DNA of 64,000 bases, from contig CM034546.1 of NCBI GenBank assembly GCA_020055645.1, positions 136,359,875-136,423,874 of the forward strand, given 5' to 3'. Numbering within the stretch: the stretch's first letter is position 1; the number at the start of each line of letters is the position of its first letter. Position numbers and translations under genes: made by a program. The notes below the pieces were generated by a model that was not told the DNA's origin, did not search any database, and saw nothing but the letters and a program-made list of their open reading frames with translations. This DNA is from Tomocerus qinae (taxonomy: Eukaryota > Arthropoda > Collembola > Entomobryomorpha > Tomoceridae). Below, in pieces: positions 1 through 12,111 of the stretch.

Positions 1-109
1 GTTAGACAATCGTTTAAATGTGTTTAAATTCTTAAATTCGGTACAAAATTGAATTTAAAGTCTATTATTTCTGGTTCTGTTTTATTAATATAAAAAACGG
101 ATCCTATAC

Positions 110-1200
110 CTTTCCATGGCGTGATGCATCTCTGAAAATTCGTTTATTTGTGCTTCCACTTTCGTCCCAAACGCCGCCTCTTAAATTTGTATATGACAAT
201 TGTTATTATTTAATTCAAATAACTTTTTAAGAAATATATTTAATTTTTATTCCAACCTAGGATGATATCCAACGAACATCTTGAAAAGAAAGTAGAGATA
301 TCCTGAAATCCATCCTCTTTACTTTCGATATGGTCGAATTTTTTGTGTAAAAGTTCCATCATGATTACACTCTGCTCATTAAAAATTTTGATATAATTAT
401 CAAACATTTTGAATGTAAAGGACGGATTGATTATGTCTCGGTGATGTCTCCATTTATCAGCTATAGAATTTAAAAATAAAAATTACTGCTACAGAATGAA
501 TACAAATCAAAATTTCAAATTATTACGTTTTGAAGTCACCAGTCCATCGCCTATATATTCCGAAATCATTTCATATCCATCTCCCTTCTCCAAGTGATCA
601 GTACTTTGCAAAACTTTCTGAAATATTCGTGAAAATTTCATGATTATCTTCCTTGAAATAATTATTAATTATTCTAAAAATAATGAACATAGCTATTAAT
701 CAATTCCCAACTTACGGCAACGGTGTCAGCGGTAATTAAGTACACTTCTCTGGGTCCGAAAGCCGTCAGAGAAAGATAATAACAACCCAAGTGTCGAAAT
801 TCGTTAGACAATCTATCCATCAGGGCAAAGATCTCTGGAAATAATTCATATAAATTTGCATTTACCAAGAGTTAAACAATAATTTCTGAAACAAACATAA
901 ATTCTTCGGTTATTAAACCGAGAAATTATCCAACTATTCTTATTTCATTAAAAAAGGTAAATAAGTATAAATTGTCAACACATTGCCAGTTATGCATTAA
1001 TTTGTATTGCAAAAGATCTGCTTACCATGTTCTCCCAAACCGGCGAACAAGTACATGTGTCCTAAAAGAAACTTTCTAGGAGGGCCTGGAAGTGTATCTA
1101 ATAACTTATTCCATTTGGAGACTTTTGACACTATTTTAATAATATGATGTATTAAAAATATTGTAACAGCACAGACAGCTAGAGCCCAAACAGTTACCAT
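110..1200 (-). CDS. Cytochrome P450, CYP4-like, 5' part
   Basis: Five phase-consistent exons on the minus strand (1200-1026, 834-716, 617-527, 460-257, 179-110) encode the N-terminal part of a microsomal P450; the rest lies beyond the left edge. The first ATG is at 1200 and is followed by a hydrophobic anchor (VWALAVCAVTIFLIHHIIKIV) and the proline hinge LPGPP. Later exons give blocks typical of CYP4: KVLQSTDHLEKGDGYEMISE, IGDGLVTS, KWRHHRDIINPSFTF and EAAFGTKVEAQ. The I-helix, ExxR and heme cysteine are not in the window, so function cannot be assessed. CYP4 enzymes are ER-bound monooxygenases acting on fatty acids, hydrocarbons or xenobiotics. All junctions have GT-AG sites. Family is confident; subfamily is not. 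Confidence 0.9.
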
Positions 1201-1209
1201 CTTGATCAA

Positions 1210-2349
1210 TTATTGGGATTGACTACCAACTCATCAGCCTCTAAAACCTATGCTGAATAAGAGTTAGCTGAAAGTGAAACGGCGAATACATTAATTGATA
1301 CCGCAATTGCATGCACGTAGTTATCATAGTCATGTCAGTTATTTAACCTTATTATCTTGAACCCCACTTCAACCAGTCTGCAATTCCCTCTCGCAAAATA
1401 CACTTTACACTTACAATAATATACAGTATGAACTATTCATAAAACTGTCACTTTAGTTCTTTTAGCAACAACCTATTCATGATTAATTGAAATAAGAAAT
1501 AATTCTAAAATTTCGAAATTGTGATTCAAAATAGTCCAAAATGAGATTAAATTGTAGAAGAACTACACAAGTAATGACACGCAAGGTTCACTTTGATAAC
1601 AAACAAGCGATTTCCTGATTGTGTCTTTATTACATGCTTTTAACTGTGCTATATAAATATAGCATAGTCGAAGTTGAGATTGTGGAAAGTGACCATGAAC
1701 CTGAACTTATGCAAACAGGCTAATCAAAGAAAGAGCAAATCTAAACGTCAGTTTTACATCAACAATAGCAGCAAGTAGCATATATAGATTAAGTAGACGA
1801 GTAGCATAAATTTGCTCATCTCAGCAGTGAATATAGATATTAGTTATAGTTACCGACACTGACACCCAAAGTACAAGCTATGGTTAACTATTTGAACGTC
1901 TTAGATATGCAAGTACTATTCGGTTGGGTTCTGAGGCTAGTTTTTCTATTATAATTTACAAAATAAGTGTATTCATAAATATAGAATTAGCAAACCAGAA
2001 GGGAAATTTATATTTTTTGGCTACACGTGTAATCAGTAATATTATGTCAAAGGCACTTCCAGATTATAATTTATACTAATAATTATATCGTGTATGTACA
2101 TATCTTATAATAAAATAATTATTATTATGTAAGTGTATAGTTTGTGACGATGAGGAATTGCATGATTAACAATGATATTACGTTGATAAGAATATAAGAG
2201 TGATTAGATAAGATGAGAAATTACCATTAGCCAAGCCGCATAGCACATCACCAACCCAACATACATGCTTAATAATTCTATAATAATTAATCATAAATAT
2301 ACAGTGATTCCATAAATATATACAGGTAGGTATACACCCCAATCCATAA
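1210..2349. other. Intergenic, no gene seen
   Basis: AT-rich sequence upstream of the P450. I see no exon-like open frame, RNA gene or recognisable repeat. A TATA-like stretch near 1650-1665 is not tied to any gene. Confidence 0.5.
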
Positions 2350-2725
2350 GTATCCTTACGTGGTCTACGCTCTCTAGCTCCTGAACGAAGGCTGCTACGG
2401 AAATAAGATGACTACCATTGGAAAGAGGACACAATCGAACTGAGTATAATAACTATTTTATCTGTTCCGGGTTAGGCCTAATTCGAAGCGTAACAAAATT
2501 TTCCAAAATTTGCTTCAATATATCCTATGTAAAATTTAGGCTCTTAGTAACGATTGTGTGATTTACTCTTTTTTTGAACCGCTTGTAATTCAATCAAACG
2601 GAACCAATAAAATAGTTGTTATACTCAGTTCGATTGGAAATTTTGTCCTCTTTCCAATGGTGACCACCTTATTTCCGTAGCAGCCTTCGTTCAGGAGCAA
2701 GAGAGCGTAGACCACGTAAGGATAC
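2350..2725. mobile_element. Inverted-repeat (MITE-like) element
   Basis: Two arms of about 120 bp (2350-2470 and 2599-2725) are inverted copies starting gtatccttacgtggtctacg. They differ by a few substitutions and one roughly 9-bp indel. The spacer of about 130 bp has no coding capacity. Arm divergence suggests an older copy. No target duplication was identified. This is the structure of a non-autonomous foldback/MITE transposon; the superfamily is unknown. Confidence 0.8.
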
Positions 2726-3659
2726 ATCTGGGTTGCCCTGTACATGCATAAAATTATGCTCCATTGTTAATTAAATACCTTTGCATATTAACATTAATGG
2801 TAAAACTGGGAGTTACTTGTATTTGTGTACTATTTGTTACAAAAGTCGTTTAACTGATGCTTCAGTAATTAAATATAACATTTTTCTAACCTGATCTCTA
2901 CTTACAAACCTATTCACGCACTTAATATCAAAAAAAAATCCGTTTCAATATCACGGACAGTTACGAATGCATTTCTTATCATCAATTAAAGACTATAAGA
3001 TTAACAAAAGAGCGTGTGAGTAATTATATATGGCATTGATGCATAATGAAACAGTTATTTGACTAACTAGTGGCATAGACTAACAAAGAAAGCAAAACGT
3101 AAAATTTCACGTTATCTGATTAATGCTTACTGACATTGAGGATGCATTTTTATTTGCACGTTCACATTTTTTTCCGTACTGTATAATAATACTATCACTG
3201 TTTGTGTTACTGAATACTGTATATTGGTTATTATTATGATACTATAGTATGTAACAATAAAATAAAAAGTTTGCTTAATCCCTACATGATCATTGCAATC
3301 ACTATATAGCCGTCGTAGCCATATATAAACTTAAGACTACATTTAAGTACATACAGTATTATGCGGAAATTGAGTAATAAAAGTACAAATGTTCATGCAT
3401 AATTATAATACCTGAAAATAATTAATTTTATTTTTATTGTTAATAGAAGAAGAGATTTTTGTTTTTGTGATTAAGTTAAAGTAATATTCAAAGAACTTTA
3501 TACAACAAAATCCAGCTCGAAATATAAATAGACATGAAACGTCTTCAAAAACCTCAGTATTCCATAACTTTTGATCCTAGACACATAAATAAATCATTAA
3601 TACTGATACGAATTTAATTGACTGAGAATAAATTGAATAATTGTTAATTTACATCAAAA
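2726..3659. other. Intergenic, no gene seen
   Basis: AT-rich spacer between the inverted-repeat element and the secreted-protein gene. Nothing recognised. Confidence 0.5.
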
Positions 3660-4675
3660 ATGATTTTGCTCTCAGTATTTATTAGTTTATTACTGCAGTT
3701 TGTCAGTTGTGCTGATGAAACGACAATTACAACATGTGAAGAAAGCCAGAAACGAGTTGCGGAAGTTTGTTTTGCTCCAAATGTCACAAATACTTTAGAT
3801 CTTCGCTGGGTAACCAAAAGATATTTATACATATTTGAGAATTAATCACTACCTGGTAATTTATTATGCTTAACATTTGTAAATACAATGAAGTGCTAAT
3901 TTTAGTGCTATTTATTAAGTGTTCATATTGTATAATTTGAAAATATTTAGATATTTGCCATTAATTATTATAAGTTCGATGTTAACTTGTCTCTTCCATG
4001 TTTGATTACTAAAATGGCACTCATAATTATTATTTATAAATAATAAACTATTTTACAAATTTTTGGCAGTTTTTAGGAAGTCAACCTGATGGTGGTTATT
4101 ATGTAGCAATCGCAAACGATGTTGCGAGACGTCATTTTGCAGAGATTTTACAAGGAAAATTGCTAACTACCCAAGAGAATTTTACTGACCCTTGTTTTAG
4201 AGCAAATGCTCAACTTGGAGCCCAAGGTTTGGTGGCAAATGTATCGGGATTTGATGGTCTCCGCGGTGCGTGGAATTGCAGGGTATCTACAGATTATATT
4301 GGACTCTTGCTTTGTGATGGCATTTCCAGTGGTCCCAGCAAATTCCGTGAGATTTTCAAAATTTACAAAACTACTTCACTTGCACTGTTATGAAATCGGA
4401 AGTTAAAATATAGTTACATTTTAATGCTAACGAAGATATAACTTTTTATTTTAGATGAAATTTTCAATGTCTACCCAGTGTACTCAGATCTCAAGAATTT
4501 CCAAATGAAGGCAATTTGTTTTCCCAACGGAGAGGCAGGTTGGGCTGTCCTGTCAGTAAAACCAACGATTTCTGATGAGGACAAAGTAATTATTGCAGAG
4601 CAAGTAAACCAACTTGGTTTTCGTTTCGAAGACCACGTGACGACGTTTAGTGAATCTTGCCAAAAACAAATGTAG
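3660..4675 (+). CDS. Secreted cysteine-containing protein, unknown family
   Basis: Three exons (3660-3809, 4070-4346, 4455-4675) join in phase to a 215-residue protein. It starts with a clear signal peptide (MILLSVFISLLLQFVSC, cleavage near residue 17-18). The mature part is soluble, with about seven scattered cysteines (TCEE, EVCF, DPCF, WNC, LLC, AICF, ESC), which suggests a disulfide-stabilised extracellular fold, and N-glycosylation sequons (NVT, NFT, NVS). All donors and acceptors are canonical: TGG|GT, cag|TTT, C|GTGAG and ttag|AT. I recognise no catalytic motif or known domain. It stands alone, with inverted-repeat DNA on both sides. Best treated as an orphan or lineage-specific secreted protein; the gene model is more certain than any function. 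Confidence 0.75.
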
Positions 4676-5825
4676 TGATTCTTTTACCCAGTATCTACGA
4701 AAATCATAGTAGTAGACATTGATAAAATCTAATAGGTAGCTAAAAAGTGTTTTACGTTACCATAAAATTAATAGGATACTCACTTTGGAGACAATACATA
4801 ATGATAATTAAACCACACCTCATGGAACAATAAATTATCTGATGAAAAAGTTACCAATTTTATTACCCATATGCAGCCTTATTCTGAGAGTTGTACCTTA
4901 TCAACGAAAACCAATACTTTGATAGTTTTAAACACATTTAAAAATTTTAGATGTCATCTTTGATTTGTGTGTGTACACATTGCCCGACATGTCGTCTTTA
5001 ACACAAATAGGGGCTAATTATTTCGAGGAAGGTCAACTATTGCTATTAAGGAATTAGTAAACGGGAAAATAATATAATATTTCAACCGGAGGGTGTCTAT
5101 TTTGAACGGCGTACCTGAGGTGAATTAATGTCGATAATACGGTAGGTGTATTCTCTGCAAAGTATGTCAAACTGTAGTAAAAAGAATTATTAGTGCCTTG
5201 AACAGAAATTGAACTGAACTTTTCCAATTCTTTGTAAAAACGATGTAGATTCATTAAATTTTCAGTACCGTACTTAGAACTCGATTTCGGAAGGGGTAAG
5301 GATGACATAAACCCACATGTATTATGTATATTCTCGAGAAAAATTTAGGCTTGAAATTGAGGCAAGAATGACCTAAAAATCAAATAAAATCGCGCCAAGC
5401 CCGAAATTTAAAAAATCCTTGGATTTTGAGGATCATTTCCTCCCAATGTCATCCCCTATATACACCATTGGACATTTTATTGCTTTAAAGCAAAATCAAA
5501 TCCCTAATTACAATTAGGGACCTGATTGATATACGCGAAGTACTGTGCCAAACGAAAATTGATTTAATCTGATTTCATTAAATTTCAACCAAATTACATT
5601 CTAGCGTGTCTCTACCAATGTTTTAAGAAGGTATGATGCGCAATAGAATTGGAGAAGCCTATTTTCGTTTTCCACAAGCCTTATAATAAATATGAAAGTC
5701 TACAATTTTGGTTTCTTGTGATAGGTAGATAAATACCACTTTCCGGACGGAGCAGAAATTGGCTAATATGAGGTATTTAGGACACAAACGAAAAATGGAT
5801 AAATTATTTACTATTCAATACCTAT
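4676..5825. other. Intergenic, no gene seen
   Basis: An AATAAA near 4827 may be the polyadenylation signal of the preceding gene. The 84-codon open frame at 5054-5308 (minus) has no splice or domain support. Confidence 0.45.
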
Positions 5826-6053
5826 TACTATGTTCGCCAAATAACTTTGGACAATAAGATTGAAGAACAATAAAACCGATAAGAAAATATAATAGGCGAG
5901 TTCGCGGTTCAGTGAGCACGAACAAAGGGCGCGCTGAAGCACGAACTCCTGTATTGTTCTTGCTCACTGAACCGCGAACTCGCCTATTATATTTTCTTAT
6001 CGGTTTTATTGTTATTCAATCTTATTGTCCAAAGTTATTTGGCGATAATAGTA
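5826..6053. mobile_element. Foldback MITE, ~105-bp arms
   Basis: Nearly palindromic 228-bp element. The left arm (5826-5930) and right arm (about 5948-6053) are inverted copies containing cgccaaataactttggacaa and the GC-rich segment ggcgagttcgcggttcag. The spacer is only about 20 bp, so either strand would form a long hairpin. Arms are nearly identical, differing at a few positions and at the tips. Confidence 0.8.
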
Positions 6054-6144
6054 ACGACTAGTGTACCTTATTGAAAGAGAATGCTTGAGTTTTGTAGCAT
6101 TAAAAACTAATCAGGAGCCTTAAATCCAATTTCTATTGCGGTTT

Positions 6145-6240
6145 CAGGCACTCATCCCCATTCATCCTCATTCGTCCTCATTCGTCGCCATTAGTCGTCA
6201 CTGATCCTCGTTGGTCTTAATTCATGCCAATTTGTACTGT
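6145..6240 (+). repeat. Degenerate ~10-bp tandem repeat
   Basis: About nine imperfect copies of a unit close to attcgtcctc (attcatcctc, attcgtcgcc, attagtcgtc and so on). Confidence 0.6.
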
Positions 6241-7027
6241 AGCCATTTCTCACTAGTCATTTGCAGTGCAGTACATTTGTCGGTTGTTGTGATAAATTAT
6301 AGCCAAATTCCACTTTCCCGCGCATGAACTTATAATGGTGATAGTTTACAACCTTAGCCTAATTAAAATGAAATAAAGCTAAATAGGAATACATTTGGTA
6401 GACAGACAACAAGTTGGTTTATGTTCGGTTTCTCGTTTGAAATTCAAATTTAGGACTTCAAATGGAAATAATGATATGTTATACATTTTGCATACGTTCG
6501 CCTTTCGGTTTGTATACATTTACGGTAGCAACTATAAGTTATTTAAAACAAAAACGAATAGATATAGTCACTGTTCTATCTCAAACAAAAATTGTGGAAA
6601 AACAGTTTTATTTAGGGCCGGAAACAAAAAATAGGCTATTTACAAAAATTTGAAAAATATATGTATTTACTAGGCCCCCAGTATCAAATGTCGTATATTT
6701 TACCGCATTTGGTATATGACCGCATGCCGTAATTTATTTTTTATGCGTTTAGTTGTGTTATTATATAAGTTGATGTTGGAAGAGAGAAATAACCCGGTAA
6801 AAGTACTTTTATTCATAAATATTGTTTATTAACATCATTATTTGCCACTTTTAATGGCTGAAAAGCTTTCTAAATAGAAAACTTGTTTTATAACTTATAA
6901 GAGTTGTCATTTATTATAAAATGAATCGAAATTATATTTTATACAATTTAACTGTAATTTTATAAGTAGTAAAGTCGAAATTCAACGTAGAAAATCTAAT
7001 TAAATATTTTTCACCTTCATAACTACT

Positions 7028-7368
7028 AATAGACCTTCCCGGGATTTACCGACATCTAGCACTTCGTCGCGGTTGTGAAGGTATAATTTGAGAAACCGCG
7101 ACGAGATGTGGGATTAGAAAGGAGCCACTTAGTAGATTGGGGAGGCGGCTGATTTGAAAAAAAACCCCTGTCCTCTCACCCGCATAATACTACACTGCCT
7201 GCCTAGTATTATGCGGGTGAGAGGACAGGGGTTTTTTTTCAAATCAGCCGCCTCCCCAATCTACTAAGTGGCTCCTTTCTAATCCCACATCTCGTCGCGG
7301 TTTCTCAAATTATACCTTCACAACCGCGACGAAGTGCTAGATGTCGGTAAATCCCGGGAAGGTCTATT
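7028..7368. mobile_element. Perfect palindrome, 165-bp arms, 11-nt loop
   Basis: The left arm 7028-7192 and right arm 7204-7368 are exact reverse complements by eye over all 165 bp, separated by cactgcctgcc. Each arm contains a nested inverted repeat built on cgtcgcggtt/aaccgcgacg. No coding capacity. The lack of any mismatch implies very recent insertion or duplication, or ongoing gene conversion. A transcript would be a perfect dsRNA hairpin. Confidence 0.9.
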
Positions 7369-7941
7369 TTAAAATAAATATTTAGAACACGATTATAGCC
7401 CGGGTTCCTTGGCTGCCGACGTATTAGATGCAATGATACATTTACATAAGGTATTCTTTATTTATAGTTAATGCAAAACATCTCTGAGGTCTCAAGGCTG
7501 AAATGTCGCTATTTATACTAAAATCTATATAGGGAGGCGATCAGCCATTCAGCAAGCGTGGAACATTTCCAATATTCCATGGAACATTCAGAATGTTCCA
7601 AACATCTACAAAATGCCCGTTGCTGTGCCGACCGTAACATATTAGACATTAGTCACTATTTGCTAACTTGTATAACAAAAATACAATGAATTAAATAAAC
7701 AAACATAAAACATGTTGCAATACCTTTAAAAATATTCAACATAATAGCTCTGGGCTTAACTATTGCTCTTTCCCCAAGTTTCACAGGTAAATAGTAAACA
7801 TATCTGTCATTTGCAGGTATATAACAAAGGTGCATAAAAATATTCGAGATTCCCATTTGGTATAGTTTGATAAACGAAATTGTTTTAAAAGTTTGTTGTA
7901 CATCAGTATCTTAACTTGTGACATCTGTGGTTAAAATATAT

Positions 7942-9202
7942 TTATATCATTTCTGCAGAATTTCTTTCCGTTTGATTATTTTCTTTGTTTATTTCCCGTC
8001 GAAGTTCATGTATTACAGCAATGCAATACATTTCAATTCCAACGTTCAAAAATAGTGATAGCAAGTAAAATATATGAAACCCGAGAAGTATAAGAGACAC
8101 AAAATTTGTCACAAGAAAACTTATTCCAACTATAATTCGACAAATTATCCAACCCAGAAGAACTTTTGGAGATTTATGCGAATCCTGCAAAAATGAGAAT
8201 AGCAATTTTAAGTACTTTAACATTCTTATCAGCCATTCCAAGCATCAAAAATACTATTTCTGGAAATCCTTTAATATAAGTAGTACCTAATCTTTTTCCT
8301 ACCAATATCCCCTTGTTTTGTAAACGGGTGTCTCATCAATTTTAAACAATAAAATGAAATTTGAAAGAAATAGTAATGTTAAGTTCATTCTTAAAAATTT
8401 TAATTATTCATTTATAAAATCATAATTGTGAGAAACTTATTTAAGACTAATATTCCACTGAAATTTTAAAAATTAATTTTAAGTACCATCAGAATTTTTA
8501 TTTTTAAAGGTTTAAAGGACTTATATATATATCAAATAAGATAACAGTTTCAATTGAAATCTTTTAAATTGTATTCTTACCACATGAATTCCATAAAGTA
8601 GACAAACAGCAGCCACAATTTGTACGCAACCCAAAAATATAACAATTTTATGTATAACTGTAGCCGTCCTTAGAGCTAAATTAATTAATAAAATTGACAT
8701 TGATTATAAACTGAATATGTGAATGAGTGTTAAATTAGAATGTATATTTAGTATTAATTAGGTATTATTTATACGTTTAATTATTTGAGGATCTAATTTA
8801 ATGACGTCATTTAATGCTGCTTCTATTTTATCTTTATTTACTTTATCTTTATTTATTTTATCGTTATTTCTGTTCTTCACTCTCGACACCCAATCTGTTG
8901 CTTCTGTGGTTGATGCTGTGGTTGGGGGTGGAGAAGTCGTACTGATGTTATAAAACAAATTTGGATTGCTGAGCAATGTTTGAGTTATTTGTTTATTTAG
9001 ATATTGTTTTTCTGCATTTTTAAGGTTGGTCACGGCTATGATGGAAATGATCAATCCCACAACACCTGTAAACTTTTGGGTATTAAAAAATTAATTAATT
9101 TAAAAACAGTGGTCTTAAATGATAAAATGCTATTTATTTTACCAACTCATAAACTGCAACGCCACTTCCACCATTCTTCAAAGGACAACAGCAAAGTCTC
9201 AT
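7942..9202 (-). CDS. Four-transmembrane protein, uncharacterised
   Basis: Four phase-matched exons (9202-9143, 9072-8775, 8675-8581, 8184-7942) give 231 residues. The N-terminus has a short cysteine cluster (MRLCCCPLKNGG), then TM1 (ELFTGVVGLIISIIAV). A hydrophilic loop of roughly 80 residues follows, rich in Thr, Asn and Lys with repeated NKDK motifs. Three further membrane spans come next: KIVIFLGCVQIVAAVCLLYGI, GWIICRIIVGISFLVTNFVSLILLGF and FYLLSLFLNVGIEMYCIAVI. The tail is short and charged. A Cys-rich start before TM1 and three clustered C-terminal spans recall the arthropod four-TM families annotated as DUF4728, but I recognised this by architecture only. Function unknown. Confidence 0.7.
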
Positions 9203-9224
9203 CTTCAGCAATCTTTGACGGAAT

Positions 9225-9310
9225 CACTTATTAAGTAACGGAGTTGCTTTATAGACGTGTCGAATCTGTCTGTCTGTCTGTCTGTCTGTCTGTTAGTGCG
9301 AACGGAATTC
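9225..9310. repeat. TCTG microsatellite with hairpin-like repeat end
   Basis: A (tctg)n run of about 7 units (9266-9294) follows a sequence resembling the inverted copy at 28316-28383: ttatTAAGT...CTTTATAGA followed by (TCTG)n. The same layout at two places suggests the conserved end of a dispersed element rather than an independent microsatellite. Confidence 0.5.
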
Positions 9311-9690
9311 TCAGGAGCAATGCAATGCACACAAACAAGCCTTGTACTACGGAGCGAGGGTAATGCATGAGTGAATGGAGTCAAGATAATGCACACAAGC
9401 ACAACAGAGCTAGGTGGGGAGTGAGGGATATAAACAAACAAGCACAGCACTGTGGATTTCTAGAGAGGGGTCAATTACACAGACAAGTCACAAGTCGGCA
9501 CTTTGTATTGAAGTGCGGGAGATTTCCTCAGACGTCAACTTTTTGGAAATTTGAGTTAATGTTGAAGAATCGGGTCAAAGGAAAAAGGTTCTTTTGACTT
9601 TTTGTTTTTTAAATTACTTTTACGCCGCCTGCAACAATGTACAGATAACCGAAAAGAGGCAGGGTTGAGGATCCTACACGGTGAATGAAT

Positions 9691-10665
9691 ATTGAAGGAA
9701 TTGCACATAATGTTTGAATACACGTGGACAGTAAATACTGAATGCATTATCACATTGATATTTTGACGACTATTATAAATACTTTCATTCTAAATATTGC
9801 AGATGGATCTGCTATTACCAATAAGCATTACTTCCGCGTTGCCAACAGCAATATACAGACAATTGATAAGGAATTCTGTCAACGTCCATATACAGCGGGC
9901 GAATTTTGAAGGAATTGTATTACGGTCAATGAATTGGAGTTTTGACTTCCACGGGGCATTCAATAGTACACAGAAAACTGACAATGGATTGATTAGAAGA
10001 TATTAAAGGAATTGTACATAATTTTTGAGTACACGTGGACAGTAAACACCGAATGCACTATTACAATTAATATTTTGATGACTATTATAAATACTTTTTT
10101 CTGAAGATTGTAGTTTGGTGTTCTGATATCAATAAGCATTACTTCCGCATTGCCAACAGCAATATACAGACATGTGATAAAGAATTCTGTCAACGTTCAT
10201 ATACAGTGGGCGAATTTTGAAGGAATTGTATAACGGTCAACGAATTGGAGTTTTGGTCAAGACATTGACTTCTACGTGGCATTCAATAGTACACAGATAA
10301 CCGGCAATGCAATGGATTGATTCGAAGATCATATACAGTGATTGTTTTGGAGGATTTGTACATAATGTTTGAGTACCACCGGTGGATAGTAAATACTAAT
10401 TACACCATTACAATTAATATATTACCGACTACACTTTCTTTCCGACTATTGCTGTTTGGTCTACTGATATCAATAAACATTACTTCAGCGTGGCCTACAG
10501 CAGTATACAACCATTCTGTCGTCGTTTATATGCAGTGCATGAATTTCGAAGAATTGTATAACGGTCAATGAGTGTGAGTTTTGATCAAGACATTAACTTC
10601 CACGTAGCATTTAATGGTACACGGATAACTGACAATAGATTGATTCGAAAATCATATACAGTGGA
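9691..10665 (+). pseudogene. Three-copy ~311-340-bp tandem repeat with decayed coding sequence
   Basis: Three diverged direct copies start at 9691, 10002 and 10341. One reading frame keeps similar peptides between copies despite stops elsewhere: ITSALPTAIYRQLIRNSVN in copy 1, ITSALPTAIYRHVIKNSVN in copy 2, ITSAWPTAVYNHSVVVYMQ in copy 3, followed by related F-AFNST/NGT stretches. In-frame stops interrupt the frame between and within copies. It looks like a tandemly duplicated exon that has lost function, or a satellite derived from one. The source gene is not recognised. Confidence 0.5.
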
Positions 10666-10920
10666 CTTGGGATTGTATTTTACTGGCTTTCTATTTTTAG
10701 ACAGTGCTATGCTTAATCCCTATGGCCCAGTTACCAGTCTCTGTATGTTTGTACAGTACTTTAGCCTTTTTGAATATTCAGACAGGGAATAATTGTATAC
10801 TAATCAGTATAATTCCTGTCCTTGCTCCGTTACTTTTTTACACCAGTTACTATGGTTTATTGTCATAGATTTTATAGTAGCATTCACATTCTTTGCAAAG
10901 CAAGGAGTTGATAATTTGGT

Positions 10921-11035
10921 AATTGACGTTTTCACGGTTAGGCACTTTTGGTGGGCCATTGGGCCAACATAGATAGTCCACGTACCTTGTTAATGTTCTG
11001 CCCACCAAAACTGCCTAACCGTGAAAACATCAATT
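10921..11035. mobile_element. Short MITE with ~36-bp inverted ends
   Basis: aattgacgttttcacggtta at the left is matched by its inverted copy ending at 11035. The match extends through gtggg/cccac, with 1-3 mismatches. The spacer is about 40 bp, without coding capacity. Confidence 0.75.
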
Positions 11036-11382
11036 AGGATTTCTCTAATTCTCTACCAGTAAATGTTAAAAATAAAAACAACACTATTATACTAACTAAT
11101 ATAAATGCACTAAAATTGTTTGGAGGGAAAATATAGGATGAATGAACTGCAAGAACGTGGCACAGATGCTGATGACACAAAATAATCGTACTATGTGTAA
11201 ATAGATTTCAAATAACCTGTAATAAATTATTATTGTGGAACATTGCACCCAACTACATATTTACATATCTTGTCTGCATGCAAACATCTCCTTTACTGAG
11301 CTAGCGACTACAACGACTCAATTCATCATGTGCAAGAGAAAGTTAGGCTTCGAAATAGACGTTTCCAATTATGTACCCCAAA

Positions 11383-11739
11383 GCATACATAGGGAGCTCC
11401 GTCGTACACTTAGGAAGAGATGTAGGGTTTGGAGCGGATCGCGCCATTTTTATCAGTAGAGGAGTACCATGGTACTCACCACCAACAACTAGCCTGCCCA
11501 CCACAATATGTGAGCCGTCCATTATAATGCACTAAATTCGAAAATGTGAGGAGGCTCTACTTTTCTGTGCCCTTGGTAGATCACTGTATTTCATTATAAT
11601 GGACGGCTCACATATTGTGGTGGGCAGTCAGGGTATTTGGTGGTGGACACTTAGGTACTCCACTACTGATAAAAATGGCGCGATCCGCTCCAAACCCTAC
11701 ATCTGTTCTTAAGTGTACGACGGAGCTCCCTATGTATGC
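11383..11739. mobile_element. Inverted-repeat element, ~150-bp arms
   Basis: Left arm 11383-11531 and right arm about 11593-11739 are inverted copies (atagggagctccgtcgtaca at the outer end, attataatggacggctcaca at the inner end). They have small indels and a roughly 60-bp spacer. The 13-mer ccccaaagcatac occurs at both outer edges (11377-11389 and 11739-11751) in direct orientation, a possible insertion duplication that overlaps the arms. Confidence 0.8.
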
Positions 11740-11866
11740 CCCAAAGCATACCTTCATAAGTACAATCTGCTACAAATAAGATTACGTTAGGGTACATAAT
11801 TGAGAACATGTATTGATGCCTGAGGAAAAAACAACATTCCATCGCACAATCCCATCTTCTACTTAT

Positions 11867-11932
11867 AAGGTGAATTCTAGGAAGCTACATACAAATACTA
11901 CGGACTACGTACCTACTATGTACTACATAATA
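11867..11932 (+). repeat. 65-bp repeat Y, copy 1
   Basis: Near-identical to 14713-14779 (aaggtgaattctaggaagct to tactacataat). The two copies bracket the inverted satellite array in direct orientation. Confidence 0.85.
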
Positions 11933-12111
11933 GAGACTTTATAAGGGAAAATCCACCATCCGCTACCAAACCATTTATTGAGAAAAGCCAAGATGAAGCG
12001 AGCCTACTCAATTTAACCTTTCATATTATTCATCACCATGAAATACACATTTCACCCAACAGCTTATAACGACCAAAATTTATGAATAATTTGAAATCGG
12101 CCATTTTAAAT

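Noticed and set aside
5054-5308. 84-codon minus-strand open frame
   Set aside because: No homologous motif, no splice or promoter support.
7656-7856. 66-codon minus-strand open frame just downstream of the four-TM gene
   Set aside because: Starts at a non-ATG codon or mid-frame, no matching splice partner and no domain.
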